From Metellina segmentata (lineage: Eukaryota > Arthropoda > Arachnida > Araneae > Tetragnathidae): DNA of 64,000 bases. A program made the translations under genes and the position numbers. Below are positions 1 through 12,790 of the stretch, in pieces. The DNA lies in contig OX375879.1 in the NCBI GenBank assembly GCA_947359465.1, forward strand, positions 93,180,078-93,244,077, given 5' to 3'. Below the pieces are notes generated by a model. It made no database searches, was not told the origin of the DNA, and saw only the letters and a program-made list of their open reading frames with translations. Positions within the stretch are counted from its first letter, which is position 1. Every line of letters starts with the position of its first letter.

Positions 1-1268
1 TGACACGGATGGGGTGTGTTCCTCCAATTAAGAAAGAATGAAACAAATTACACTCCTGTGAGTTTAACATGAATACTCACAAAACTGAATACAAGAATAA
101 GATAGTCCTAGTGCAAAATTCAACTTCAGACATCTTGAAAGGGATGATTTTTGAAAGAGTAGCTGTTAAATGAAAATATAAATGATCATTTGATGGTTTG
201 ATGCTCAGTCATTTTAGTAATGCAAGGTATGACTACACTGAATGAATTACCTGAAGCAAGTTTTTGGCATCCATTTAAGGCAACAATTTGATCATAACTC
301 CTCAGCAGTTCAGCTATATTTATTTGAAGTAGTGACAAAAATTCCCACTAAGAACTTCTAGAAATGTACCTTATTAAAGATTGGTTTGTATTTGGGGCCA
401 TATTTGGCCAAGATGCATCAAACACAAATACACGACAAAATGTTAAGTAAATGTAAAAGAAATGTTGTACTGACAGACCAGAAAGTTACCTATGGAGAGT
501 TACAGGAATCAAACATACAACACCACCATTCGCAAACTCAATGGGCAAACCCATTGAGTCACTGTAGCCTCAAAGTATAAAAAAGGAAAGCACAACCTTT
601 TGTTGTTAGTTGAATAAATATAAAGGAGCTGGATTATATATGAACAAATTTGGTGATATTACTACTGATAGCCAAGAACTCGAATGAAAAAATGATTAGG
701 TTAAAACATCTGAAGGTTGCATGAAACCAGAAAAATGTGGATGACAAGCCATTTTGTGCCCTGTCATCAGTCAATACAGGCTTGTGTGACACACCAAGAT
801 ATTTAGCAGAATATAAAGAAGGCGATGTAATGTGCAACACAAAAGTAAAGTCGATCAGTGATAAAGTTACACTAAAACTTATGTCAATACCACTGACAAA
901 ATTACATAAAATAAACAATGTATTTAGAACATGGCTGGTTCATTGATTTAAGTTTCAAGGCAGGAGATCCAAAAAAGCTGCACCAAAAGCAAGACTACAT
1001 ATAATTTAAAAATATTAGACAAACAACCAGACCAACATTAAAAAGGTATCAAAACACTCTAATCAAAGGTATGAAACTAAATATGGTAAAATATTTCATC
1101 CACATGAAAGGTAAAATGTACTTAAAATACATCGATGAAAGTGCTGATTTGAAATGATTGAGTTTAAAAGATAAAAACATGCAGGACAAAAATTAAATGA
1201 ATAAACACAAATAAGTTATCCTTCAAAACTGATTTACAACAACTAAAAGGTCATCTCAAAAGAAATAA
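1..1268. other. AT-rich stretch 3' of SZRD1 exon 3, no gene seen
   Basis: This lies downstream of SZRD1 exon 3 on the minus strand, so it is presumably intron. Short ORFs occur but none shows a family motif, codon bias or splice context. I looked here for the conserved SZRD1 C-terminal tail and did not find it. Confidence 0.5.
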
Positions 1269-1404
1269 CAGGGTAGTAACAAAATTCTCAAAAAAAAAAG
1301 TTTCCTGATATCTCACTGATTTCCCCGATAGTGTCAAAAAAATTTATCCTATTTTACATTTCCCTCAAGAAATGTCATGATCCATAATTGGTATGGATAT
1401 AAAG

Positions 1405-1800
1405 TAGGGGAAGATGGGGTACAATGAAACATTACTTCTAAAATCAGTAAAAACTTGTCACAGAAAGTTTCAGTTTATACATGTTATACAACTATATGTT
1501 CCAATTACTGATATGATTTGGATACTTTCACACTTCTCTACAACATTAGCAATAGAAGATTATTGGTTTTTCACCATTGAAAGTAAGTTTCTTTACTAAA
1601 TTTACTAAGTATTTTTTTCCCCTCGTAATATGTAATAATTATTTTTTCTATACATTGTTATCTTTGTGTTGTCTACATACATCCAAAACCAAAATTAAAA
1701 AATATCAGAAGTTTGTAAATAATTTTTTATTTAGTAACCTCAGTACAGGGTACAATGAAACACTTGCAGACGAGGTACAATAAAACATGTATCATCACGT
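1405..1800 (+). repeat. Insertion with direct GGGTACAATGAAAC repeats
   Basis: The motif GGGTACAATGAAAC occurs at about 1417 and again at about 1748, with a third related motif (GAGGTACAATAAAAC) just after it. This material separates the two homologous ends of the surrounding TIR element, so it is probably an independent repeat. Its family is not recognised. Confidence 0.35.
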
Positions 1801-2004
1801 GGGGTGAATGCATTTACTTGAAGTAATATATCACTGGTAAATACACCATAGGAAAATGACAGAAGTGGTCAAATGCTTTAATTTTTCTGCACTCATGGGG
1901 ATTTCAGCACTTATGGTTACACCCAGCTCAGAGGGAACTGGGTCAATTACTGCATATGATAAAAGATTGCAACAGCCAGTTGTAACTTATTAGAATATAC
2001 TATA

Positions 2005-2115
2005 CTAGGGGGCCTGCCCCCTGCTCGCGAACGCTCGCCAACCCCCGTGTTTATATACAGTTTACCAACCCCCGTGTAAAACACTGCTATAAAAGTAAAC
2101 TGAAGTTTTAACAAA
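2005..2115 (-). mobile_element. Helitron-like 3' terminus fragment
   Basis: Read on the minus strand this ends in a GC hairpin (GGGGGC, short loop, GCCCCC) that runs into CTAG, with T as the next flanking base. This is the 3' end structure expected of Helitrons. The preceding GGGGGTTGGCGAGC resembles GGGGGTTAGCGAGC near the 3' end of the more complete Helitron at 39588-40591. No 5' end was found, so this is a fragment. Confidence 0.5.
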
Positions 2116-2693
2116 AAAATTCTATAAAAATGTAATTTCAGCAAGCAAAAAATAGTAATTTAATGAACAAAAATACATCATTAGTTATAAATTTCAAATT
2201 GTATACCACAAGTTGTATCGCGTGCCTAACGGTGACGAGACGCTCCGGCCACGAAAAACATGGCAGTGGTTTTTGCGGTGTTCGAAAATTATGACGCCAG
2301 TGTTCTTTATTCAAATTATGATTTTGGCGAATACGATTCTCAAAAGTAATTTGTAATCACGCATCTCTAAACAAAGACAAACAATAGCATTTGCTGTTTT
2401 TAACAAAATTTTAAAAGTTTCCTGATTTATTGTGAAATTTGGAAATTTTTCCAAAGATTTACAGAAGTAAAAAGTTCCCCGATTTCCACGGTTGTTACCA
2501 CCTTGAATAAGGATTCAAATGAGATAACCATCACAAATAGCAAAATTCCGAATTCTCAAATATATTTCATAAAAAGCATATATGTGGAACAAAACCTGCA
2601 TAATGTAAAAAAATAAAATGTGATGAGGGGTTAGAAAAACAATGGTAAAAACATTTAAGACGGAACACTTCACTTAAATAAACAAACATATAC

Positions 2694-5600
2694 CTAGAAC
2701 TCTGCTCTTCTTCACTATGAGCAGAACCAAGTATCCTTAGTCGAGCTTCTGCATACTCTGCCTCTCTCTGCTTCAAAGTTTTGACAGGCTGCCGACTGGG
2801 AGACTTGTCAGTCACAACCACTGCTTTAGGATCATTTGGACGTTTCAAAATCTTCACTTGAGGGATAAAAGGTGTCCGTGAACTGTCTTCCAGCTTCATT
2901 TGGGGGTAGAATGCGGGATCACTGCTTTGATCTTCGGAAGCACTGAAATTCATTTGAAACAATTACATACAAAAAATTTTACAGTAAGAACTACAATGCT
3001 TTGAAATGCAATAAAGGAATTAAGATATTTTACACCAAGTTCAGTAATCCGTTTAATGAAGTTTTAAATTGACGAAAAAAGCGCACAAGACCAGGAAGTT
3101 AAACTATGCGAGATTGTAAGATCTGGTGGCATAAGAGAACAAAGCAACTTATGACCTTTGCAATTAGCATTATACACTTGTTCATCACTATCTTGAACTT
3201 ATAACATTTCTTGAGTACTCCATTATCCTTTTCGATCCTATCAATTATAGATACACATGTTTGAAAGAAATCTATTAAAAAGTATTCAGGTTCACGAATA
3301 CATCTTACTCATAGATACCCAAAAATAGTGTTCTGTAATGTCAAAATAATTATTCCAAATAAGAAGTTTAATTTAGTCGTAAGTTTTTCCCGAGTTCTCA
3401 ATTTAAAAATCTCAAGTTTGGACAAAAGAAATTATTCAGAAAAATTTAACTTTTAGGTACAGAAATTTTTTATGGATAATAGCGAGATATTTTATAACTT
3501 GCCACTTAGAACAAAATGTCTTACTTTAAAAAGTGGAAAACATACGGCAACAGTTGCAATTTCTGGAAGCATTTTTGTTAACTTATAAATCTTTTTAGAA
3601 GTTAGTTTTGTTCCTTTATAGGTACATCAAGATTTCTTTAAAGAGAAAATATGTGCTAATTGTATCGAATTAAAGAAAAAACGGTTATCAGCAATCATTT
3701 TTAAAATTTAATTTTAACAGAAAAGTTTTAAAGGAACTACAAGGAATAAACCCAATTCACCAAATTAATTTTTTATTAAAAATTCAAATTACTGCTGCAC
3801 GTGCCAAAATAGAAAATAACCTAACTATTTTTTCAAACTAAAAATTCAGAATGCCATATAGTAAGGTATTGCTTAAAATACTCTCCCAATGACTTTACAA
3901 TCTATCATACTAGGTCACAGGTTCTCGAATAATATGTCGCAGCTTATAAGATAGCTATGGTATTCCATCAGATATTTTATAACCTCCAATAACCTGCACA
4001 AGACAATAGGTTAGTTGGAGTTTTATTGTTCAAGGGCCATATTGAGCCAAGAAGCAGCAAAGATAAGACAGACAAAGTTGAAAAAATAGTAAGATAATGG
4101 CACATTTTTTAATATAAAATCAAATTCTTTGCTATAGGAAATATTGTAGAGAAAATTATGTCATTAAGACCACTGGCTAAGTACTGGTTATGAAGCCACC
4201 ATAGGTTGAGACCAATAAAACTAAGGTAGAGTTAAGAGTGGGAAGTTATGGTTTGATTTTGCCATAAAAAAAGGTTTACCACAAAAAAAATTGTGCCTGT
4301 AGTTTTATACTTCTAGGGCTCTGACCATCTCAATGTAAAAACAATCCAAGTCGTGTTTAACACTTTCAAGGAAAGAACATGGTTTTAAATAATTTGTTTG
4401 TCTTGATTAAATAATAGTGTTTATAATTTTAGATCAATAAATAACAAAAAAGGGTAATATGTGAATATTTTAAAAATCGATATAAAATTTGCATTTGCAT
4501 AAAAGGTTTATTGTTTTCTGCCATAAGGGCTAAGCTGCCCCAAACACAATAACAGAGGAAGATAGGTATTTGAATTAGCATCGCACTGAAGCAACACAAC
4601 GAGCTACTGGCACTATGACAGCTTTTGAACCATTACAGAGGAAGGAAAAGCAAAAACAGTAAGGTAAAAATGAAAAGAAAATATCACTTGAGTACCTCGA
4701 GATTGTGATGCCCATAAAGACGTTCCAAAGAGATTATATAAAGAGGCTAGAACCAAGAGTTCCAAAAATGCAAAACCCTGGATTTTAAAATTTAATCTAG
4801 AACATTTTAAAATTAATTTATTGGAATTTATTATTTGTTTTGCTTGGATGGCAAATTGGATTTTCAAAAACACATCAAGTATGAATAAATAATGAAATAC
4901 TAAATTTCAATATTTTATACTACTTTTCTGATTATACCTGCATATTACATGGGGAAAAGTTCAACCCACTCATCTGGAAAAGTAGGCAACTAAAACAAAA
5001 TCCTTATGTCGTACTTTTAGTAGCAAATTTGTATTAGAAAACTTAAGCATTAATGATTATTGTAATTAATGATACGAATCAATTACAATTTACCAATTAG
5101 GGTCATGAAATTTTTATCCTGATGATAACCTATTTTACCAGAAATAATTATTTAACGAAGACTACCAAAAGTAATTTGGAGTTTAACTTGTATTTCCCAC
5201 TATCTTTTAAAATACTAGTGTTGATGGAATTCAGGAATATATATGTAAAATGGTATACAAGTGGATATAGCTGATATACATTTGTGTCAAGTTTAATGTT
5301 GAACAAATGTTAAAAATATATTCTAGATACTAAAATGTTATTTTCACTTTTTTTGTAAGAAAAAAAGAATCATGATCACATTCAGGAAATTTAATTGATT
5401 CCAGTAATACTGGATAGTTGTGCTAATATGTTGAATTGTGATTTCACATGTCATCAAAAATATTTATAATCAAATTAATAAATGTCAGATTAAATGCAGT
5501 ATGTACAACCAAAACAATGAACTTCATTCCATCCAAACACAACCTATAAATATATCGCACCCGAGCAATAAAATTGACACAAGTCAAAATCTAAAAGTTT

Positions 5601-8600
5601 TGATACTATGTCATTGAAAAATATGTATGAGGTGCCCACACATGTTATATTACTATTCTATATGATAGATGTTACCACCATAAATACTTACCTAAAATTT
5701 AAAAGAAGCTTATACTATTTCAATACAAGTTTCATAGTATCTTTTAAGTTGATATTTCCCAAATTCTACAATTTTGAGCTGTCATTTTTCTTGCAGGGGT
5801 GCAATATCATTTATCTCGGTTTTTTAATGTAAATGAAGTAAAATATGTAGTGGTATTGTATAAAATAAGGCTTTATACATTTGAAAGGACTTTAAGCAAT
5901 TATTAAGTTTTTTTTTTTTTAATATCCTTAAGAACTGAAAAAGAAAATGTTTTAAAGAGTTGTGCTGTAAAAAAACTCGTACTTCAGAACAGATTGAAAC
6001 AATGATGCATGTAACCAAACTTCAATTTTCTTGTACTAGAATTTTTGATAGTATGATCGACCTACTTCCTATTAATTTATGTAAAATGAATGAATGAAAC
6101 TTCACATCACGCAATCTATGTCACTGGATTAAAAGTAAATCATGCTTGTATTTCTCTAAAGCAAAAAATGGAAGAATGCCTGTTTAAAACTACAGCCGTT
6201 TCCATTGCATTCTGTATCTGCCATACAATCAGTGACAAAAATGCTGTCCTATTGGAACTTTCCTTGATTTATCTTGTTGCTGATTAGCTGTTGAATAAAG
6301 CCAGACACAGGCAGAGTAAATTAGCTTAAAAGCACATTTTTAAATATTCAGCTCAAATTAATGGAAAATTACTTTAGTATTCAACTAGCATTTTGCAGTT
6401 TAGAATTCTTTTTAATACCAATAATTCTTAAAGCCTTTTGCCACATTGTAAGTAAGAATTACTATGTACTAAATAAAATTAGAGCTACTGACCTATCGAT
6501 TTGAGGAGATTTTAATTGCAATTCTTCTAATTTCTTTTCTAAAATCTAAAATTACAAAATGACATCAGAAAATTAAGCCTTTAATAACACTTCAAATTTC
6601 AAATTACATGCAAACATTTCAACATTGAGCATAGAAATAAGACTTATTTTTCATATCAAGACATTAAAAATGCTGTAAATGAATAGAAAACTTTCAATTT
6701 GGCTCAATCAAAATGAGCACAACATCTACATTCAAATCAAATGACAGTAAAACAAAAGGCAACTAAATACAAAATAGAAGAAAAAAAGCTATCCTTTCTA
6801 CCAAATGCTGAATTTGAACAGTTTCCCTTTAGGTTGTTATTAATCTATTTCATACATTTTTGCCAAGGATAGTTTTACGTATTTCATCAACCATTTACTC
6901 AAAAGAAATCTAATATTCAAAGACAATTGTGTTTTCATGTGTTATTCCTTTCATATCTCCAATATCCAACTAAATAATCCATCCAGGTTTTTCACATCAT
7001 ACACCATTCTGTTTTTGATTTTCAAATGATAAATAGCAAGTACTTTCTTTTTACACGACTACATTCAACAGCGCCTACATAGGATTTTTGTGGCTACCTC
7101 CCCGATCTGTCTGCTTTGTTGCGATGGTGTCTTTTGGACCGACACCTTGCGGAGTGCTCCAATTTACAGGACATTGACATCAAAGATACTTCTTCCCAAG
7201 GACTTTCTTCGCTATATTGGACGGCAAGACAGTATGGCAGAAAAAAAACTTTCTAGAACTACCTTCAGATTTGGTTTCTATCTATCCAATTAGACTAGGA
7301 CCTACTACTTAAACAGGCAATTAATCATTCCTCTGATGCAGGATCTGCATGATTTAATACTTAAGGTTGTAATAACCACCTTTTATCCCAATCTGATTCC
7401 GATAGGAAAATCTTTGGAATGCAGGACTTGACAGTCTCAACTAGAATTCTATTTTATGGTAATGCATCCATTTTTTTCTGGGATATAGGTATGGAGATTC
7501 TGTGACTTAGAGGAACTCTTTGCATAGTCTTAACTTCGAAGTTATTAAATTCTTTCTCTATCACTTGTTCTTTCGATGTCACCAGTTGATTTCATCAAGA
7601 AATCTTGAAAAAGGCGAACTTGTGAATCAAACGGTCCTTAGAATTCTCATTAAATTGAAAATGATGCAGTTTTGAGTTTGTTTAATAAATGAGCCTTTGA
7701 ACTCAAATACTGAACATGAAGTATGAGAACCAGACTTATTACAAGTGGCAAGATTCGTTATGACACTTCATTATGAATTTTGAAAGTTAAATAAATTTAA
7801 AACTTCACAAGCAACTTCTAAAATAAGTCATTTGTCAATATTGTAAACAAGAGCACATAAGAAACCATACATTGGTAAAATGTTCAAGTTGAAAAAAATT
7901 TGATAAAAGATCAGAGGAATATTTTTGATATCATAGCTCAATGCCTCATTAAACACAAGAGTTTAAACCAATATTTTAAAAAGTACTTGCAAAGGAACAA
8001 GTCATGTAAAAACCCATTAAACTTTCATGAAATTAGGAATATTTCTAACTTACTGTCATTTAAATAGGTCAAGAATTTTGGATTAGGTCAATTACCAGGA
8101 AACTTAAGTTTTAATAACACACTGCAATCTAAAACTGATGACTCATAACCAGCAAGTGCTTGAAATGTAAATGTACAGTTCAGAAACCTAACAAGTATCA
8201 TAGAAACAGTTAAAATAAATTCATCTTGCAAATATCTGCATAAGAATTCTGTAAAGTTTCACAACATAAACATTTTATACTGTACTATATTATAACTGGG
8301 ATTATCAAGTAAAATATTTGCATTCAAAACATTTACTGAAAATATACACTTGACCTCTTGCATCATAGCATTAGCACTAAAGAAAAACTTGCATGGCATG
8401 ACCCTTTGTCAACATTTTAACAATGTATCAAATTCTGTTGACATTAAAAGTCAACTAAGAGTCGATAATGTTCCAGTTCAAACAAGTTCAAAATTCTAAC
8501 TTGACTTGGCTTCTGCGCACATGCCGAAGAAAACTAAAGTAATAAGGACAACTAAACTGGCATGAAACTTATCAGGAGGATCTGTTATTAAATCTGAAGT

Positions 8601-8860
8601 TCAGATATAAACATCAATGCATAGATAAACTATTGAAATTTAAAAAGCATGTTACCACGAACTTAGTAGGTTACGACTGAATATACTAGGTTAGGCTTAG
8701 TACCTATAAAACGGGTGATATTTTAAAATAAAAAAACTTAAAAATTTGTTAGTTTTGAACAGACAACGCTTTACATGAAAATTCTAAGACGAATCATTAC
8801 CCCATTTTCTATCATATCTTCCCAACTGTCACATACATCATCAGCTACGTCTTGAGCCAT
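2694..8860 (-). CDS. SZRD1: SZRD1-like SUZ-domain protein, 5' three coding exons (partial gene)
   Basis: SUZ domain containing protein 1 homologue, a small protein of a family linked to RNA binding. Coding exons on the minus strand: exon 1 8860-8801 (20 codons from ATG, starting MAQDVADDVCDSWEDMIENG, donor GTAATG); exon 2 6545-6493 (ILEKKLEELQLKSPQID, acceptor TTTTAG, donor GTCAGT); exon 3 2942-2694 (acceptor TTTCAG, donor GTATATG). Phases fit (0, then 2, then 2), so the three join into one open frame of about 120 codons. Exon 3 carries the family signature: IPQVKILKRP, then VKTLKQREAEYAEARLRILG and an acidic SEEEQ, as I know it from vertebrate SZRD1. The N-terminal SWE and LEKKL motifs also match. 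The C-terminal exon with the conserved tail is not found before base 1 and should lie to the left. The identification is strong; the exon 1 start is supported by homology and a good ATG context. Confidence 0.9.
4565..4615 (-). repeat. tRNA-derived SINE, terminal fragment
   Basis: The segment ATTAGCATCGCACTGAAGC followed by AACACAACGAGCTACTGG matches the conserved 3' end of the SINE family found repeatedly in the window, in minus orientation. The copy is cut off after about 50 bases. Confidence 0.6.
4685..4870 (+). mobile_element. Helitron internal fragment
   Basis: The stretch around 4775-4865 (TTTTAAAATTTAATCTAGAA, then AATTAATTTATTGG) matches the 5' interior of the Helitron copies at 16575-17060 (reverse strand) and 39588-40591. 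Neither TC nor CTAG end is present, so it is a decayed fragment. Confidence 0.45.
6546..8800 (-). other. SZRD1 intron 1
   Basis: This lies between SZRD1 coding exons 1 and 2. It is AT-rich, and apart from a possible retrotransposon scrap around 7085-7290 no feature is recognised. Confidence 0.6.
7085..7290 (+). pseudogene. Possible non-LTR retrotransposon C-terminal scrap
   Basis: Frames in this block encode pieces such as HLAECSNLQ and SSLYWTARQ next to a CLLCC motif. This resembles the cysteine-rich C-terminal ends of some non-LTR polyproteins (CPLC...H...CPAL...YW.AR). The frames are shifted against each other, so it cannot be functional. The resemblance is short and remembered rather than searched; the block could be chance. 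Confidence 0.25.
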
Positions 8861-9529
8861 TTCAAGTGGACCTCGTGGCCAGATTGAAAAGGGGATAAAT
8901 TTACCGAAACTTAGTGCCTAAAAGTTTGTCTTTGAGGAAATCCATGCTTTTCTGAATTTGTTAAAACCATACGTACATTTTTAATCTAATGAGAGAACAT
9001 CAATATGAAAAGTAAAAATGATAACATCACCCCTTCTGTGAGTTTGAGTTGAGTGCACTTTGACTTAATATATCGCTTTTGGAACGAGAGGATGCGAGAT
9101 CATAACCTCACTTTTTGTTTCGTAGTAAATAGTAGCTCTGCCACGCACAGCGCACGACTACCATTTACCAGGGAAAACATCAAAGTCAAAAGTAAACCCA
9201 ACTCATTGGTACAACAACAACAATTCCCAATGTACACAGAAACATATGATTTTAAAATTCAATTCTGTTTCAAATAAATCCTTAGTTTTAATGATATTTG
9301 ATAACAGTAAATGTTGGACATGACAAAACTTCAGATTTCGGAATGGAGTTTAGAGCATCACATTACAATTTTATTCTAACCCTTAACCTTATCATGCAAT
9401 GAATAAATCGCTTGATCAAGCCAAATGATAAAAACAGCTTGCACGTCTATACTTAAAACACAATTGTCTAAAGAGAGAAATTATTAGTCTTGAAATTCTA
9501 TGCTCAATGAAATCTTTGGGTAGGTAGTA
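8861..9529. other. Upstream flank of SZRD1 exon 1, no gene seen
   Basis: This block is immediately 5' of the SZRD1 start codon on the minus strand. No TATA box or clear 5' exon boundary is visible. The short plus-strand ORF at 9053-9277 has no recognisable motif. Confidence 0.4.
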
Positions 9530-9900
9530 AATTAACGTCGCACTGGACCAACACACGGGTTATTGACAAAGTTACGAGTATATTGGTAATTTTAGTTAAC
9601 ATCACACTGGCGTAACATATCGGACTATTGGTGAGGGTTCGACATCAACCACACAAAATGAAGATCCGACACAAAGGTACGATATCAATAAGGAAGAAAA
9701 GGAAAGATCCGAGGAGACAATTTTGAAATATTGTTGTGAGGTTGGAAGTTTGGAGGAAAAGATTACCAACTCAGGTATTTTCATCATCTGACGGTGGTTC
9801 AAAGTCATGTGTGATCGTCCTCGAATTTTCACTTCGGGATTGATCCCTGATCACAGCCAAATGCTCATTGTGTTGCTCTACAAGGGCAACTAGACAGACA
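9530..9900. repeat. Rearranged SINE pieces in opposite orientations
   Basis: At 9530-9640 two SINE 3' edges appear in minus orientation (ATTAACGTCGCACTGG and AACATCACACTGGCG). At about 9742-9900 the SINE body appears in plus orientation (GGAAGTTTGGAG, CATCTGACGGTGGTTC, TTCGGGATTGATCCC, GTGTTGCTC). This is probably two insertions meeting head to head, both eroded. Confidence 0.55.
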
Positions 9901-10829
9901 GGCCGCAAAACCAAAATATCACGTGATCAACTTAGTCGAAGTCTTGGAACGACCATGGTAAACGGATGGTATGAAGTTTTTGCTAAGTTACAACTTTTGG
10001 ACGATTTTATTGCCAAATGTGGTTTTTGTTGTTTTATTCAGTTATATTCATTTTATGGCAGCCCTAAAGTTTTTCCTGACGATATTACAACTCCTGCATC
10101 GTAGAACGAACGGAGTAATTTTATTTGGAATTGTTGTACCGCTATTTTTCTCCCTGATTTCTTGATATTTGCTCCTTGGTTTGGAAATTTTGGACTGTGG
10201 AATTTTTCTCACTGGATTGATTTTTATTTTAAAATTGGAGGTTGTAAGTTACAATATTTTTGTTTTGCTTATTGATTTAAATTTGGTTTTTCTTTGAATC
10301 TTTAAATGGTGCAGTTTATGTGGTACGCTATTTTTCTCCATGGATTAAATTTGATTTTTGAAATTGCAGATTGTAAGTTACGATTTTTTCCCCCTTTTGT
10401 TGCTCACTTTCCTTTAATTTATCTGTTATGGCAGTAGTTTCAGTTTTCGCGCTTTTCCTACAGTTTTAAGGCTTAACCTTATTCAGAAAGAATTCTACAA
10501 TGCTTCGTTCGTTAGATTGCGCTTGTAAGTAGCGTTTTAAAAAGTAAAATAAAATATCAGGATATATAAGTAGGAATATATCAATAAGAATAATTTTTAA
10601 AGAAGGGAAAAAAACCTTTTTAATACAATGGAACAAATTTCACTTGCAAATCTTCTAATTTTTCTGTGTAATATTTACTCTAAACATGTCCGTTGTTGTG
10701 CGTTGTTTCATCAATCAGAACCAGGTTTTATCTCCTTGATTTTTAAAAATTGTCAGAAAGATGTTAAAAAGCGAGAGAAAAAAACGCCGATTTAGAAAAA
10801 CGACCGGATTTCGGATGTCCAGCTTGGAT

Positions 10830-10870
10830 TTGTTTAGATTGGCTGCCATCTTGATTTGGCGCAAAAATTT
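10830..10870 (-). promoter_or_regulatory. YY1/E2F/CCAAT-like cluster, possible SZRD1 promoter
   Basis: On the minus strand the text reads TTTTTGCGCCAAAT followed by CAAGATGGCAGCCAATC. This combines an E2F-like TTGCGCC, a YY1-like AAGATGGCAGC and a CCAAT box. Such clusters sit at start sites of housekeeping genes, and this one lies 2 kb upstream of SZRD1 exon 1 in the same orientation. No splice donor for a 5' UTR exon could be fixed, so the link is an inference. Confidence 0.25.
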
Positions 10871-11293
10871 AATTTGGCGACTACCACAGCGGATACTAGA
10901 TCTCCACCAGTTGCACTTACAGTTCCAGCTATAGCTCGGAATGTAATACTTTAATTCATTGATACGGTTTCCTTTTCAAATTTAGTTAATGGTCATTTAA
11001 GATATTAGTATTAAAGTCATCTATTCACAGCAGCAATTATTAATTATACAGGAAAAAATACTCCAAATTAATTTACAATTCTGCCTTAAAGATGTTTTGA
11101 AGAAATTGTTTTTTAAGGAAAATGATTAAAATTAGCTGTTGTACAATTTATCATCTTGTATTAACATCTGACTTTTGTTTTAATTTGATCTATGAAAAGG
11201 TAGATTACTGAACATTAGTTTCCATTTGTTCTAGTTGTTTAATTGTTAGAATTATATTTTAATTTGTGTTTATACTTAGACTAGCTATGAGGA

Positions 11294-11338
11294 ATGATGT
11301 AATGACTGACTCGGGTAAGGAGTCAGTCATTACATCAT
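11294..11338. repeat. Perfect 19-bp inverted repeat with 7-base loop
   Basis: ATGATGTAATGACTGACTC (11294-11312), loop GGGTAAG, then its exact reverse complement (11320-11338). The 3' side is followed by a T-rich stretch. Outside the arms the pairing stops at once. The origin is unknown; it could be a relic of a palindromic mobile element end. Confidence 0.85.
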
Positions 11339-12790
11339 GCTTTTGTATTCCATTTTTTTTGTTGAACAAAAATATTTGATAGTGAGAGATAAATATTGTT
11401 TTCTTTTGTATTATAAATATACATTTTGTTTTGTTATAGTTGTGCTATCTCTTTAAATACATCAATTTTTTCACTACATGTGTTACATTGTATGAATAAA
11501 ATTTTACTAAAATAAAGAAAAATCTGAACATTATTTGGTCTCTATTTGTAATTTTCTTTAATATACTTTAGAGTAAATTATAATTAAAAAAGGGGTTTCC
11601 TTCCCTACTAACTAAATGTATTTAAAACAGTACATTTCAGTGGAGTGTTTGTCAAATTGGGTCCGTGCTTGGTACCTAAATATTAGAAAAAAAAATGAAT
11701 AAAAACTAGTAAAAAGTATGGTAAACGCTTTTTATTTTATGCTTATTTTTAACTATTTTTCTAACGTTTCCTTTTATAACAACCGCAATTTTTTTTTTAT
11801 CAGGCATATTATTTTAATAAGGATTGCAAAAAAATATTACAAAAAACATCAGTGCGCTTTCTGAAAAGTTTGTGAAATGCTGGTATGATTTCGTGTATTT
11901 TTTCTGGATGATCAACTGAAATAGACATCTAGTGTGTATATTATGAATATTCTTTTGAAAAAGGCGCAAATAACCTGAGTTTAAAAAAATAAAAATGCTA
12001 CATATCGGGTATTATCCGCGCAACGGCGATATGCAATTGATTCAACGAGCGGAGATCGGTAGAAGTTCGACTAAGATGGTCACGTGACTTTCTTTCTCGC
12101 CGTTAGTTTCGGGGCCTGTCTTTTTAGTTGGCCTTAGAGTGCCCATATAATAAGAGTGGCGACATACGGGAAACACTTTCTAATCGGCTTAGAGACCTTT
12201 TCTACCGCCCGAGGTGGTCTTTTCCTAGCTCCCGTAGACTTAACATGGGAACTTTTTGTGTGTTCGAGAAAAATGTGTATATATTAATTTAAAAAGAAAA
12301 CATACCTTATTCATGTTCCATTTCGTGTTCTAGAATGTTTATTACCCATGGTCAAATGGGTTTTGTTCTCGGAGAGGGTTTTCAAGTCGTCCGGTGTAAG
12401 AAAAAAAAATATAAAGATGTAGGAATACTAAACAACGGTAGTTGTCTACTAGTCTGGAAAGAACTCATTATAAGAGCAACGAGACTGGTAGGAGTCAGTT
12501 GCATTGTAGTAGGAATGCAAGGCAAGACTGTCACGAGCCAGTCACATTCCGGTATTCAGTTACGAGAAAATTAATAGAACAGACACTTTTTCCCCTGGAC
12601 GCCATTGAGAGCTGACGTATTTTTTCCGAGCAGAGACGACTGCTGCAGATAATGACGGAACTGTTTTAAAATATAACTCAACTGTACATAATAATTGTGG
12701 ATATTTATTCATTAAATGTCAATGTGCTGTAAGATTCGAAGTCTTTAATATAGACCTTACCAAACAGAACAACACGAATCTTACAAAGAT

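Larger units (their letters stand above)
1269..2505. mobile_element. CAGGGTGG-type terminal-inverted-repeat element, copy 1 (interrupted)
   Basis: The left end starts CAGGGTAGTAACAAAAT and the right end, read on the minus strand, starts CAAGGTGGTAACAAC, so the ends form imperfect inverted repeats. The interior from about 2120 to 2505 and the first 130 bases match the element at 18471-19213 (shared stretches such as TTCCTGATATYTC, GACGCCAG.GTTCTTTATTC and GGAAATTTTTCCA). The middle (about 1405-2120) is unrelated material inserted later. There is no transposase ORF. The CAGGG termini suggest a hAT-like non-autonomous element, but no clean 8-bp target duplication is visible, so the superfamily is uncertain. 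Confidence 0.55.
2943..6492 (-). other. SZRD1 intron 2 with repeat fragments
   Basis: This is the intron between SZRD1 coding exons 2 and 3. It is AT-rich with no supported exon. It contains a short SINE 5'-edge fragment near 4565 and a Helitron-derived piece near 4685-4870. The remainder shows nothing I can assign. Confidence 0.6.
9901..12125. other. Intergenic AT-rich region
   Basis: No coding exon is supported. Features seen are a local degenerate duplication (10131-10260 resembling 10318-10390, both containing GGTWGTAAGTTAC-like text), promoter-like motifs near 10830-10870 and a 19-bp perfect hairpin at 11294-11338. The plus-strand ORFs at 9868-10165 show no family features. Confidence 0.4.
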
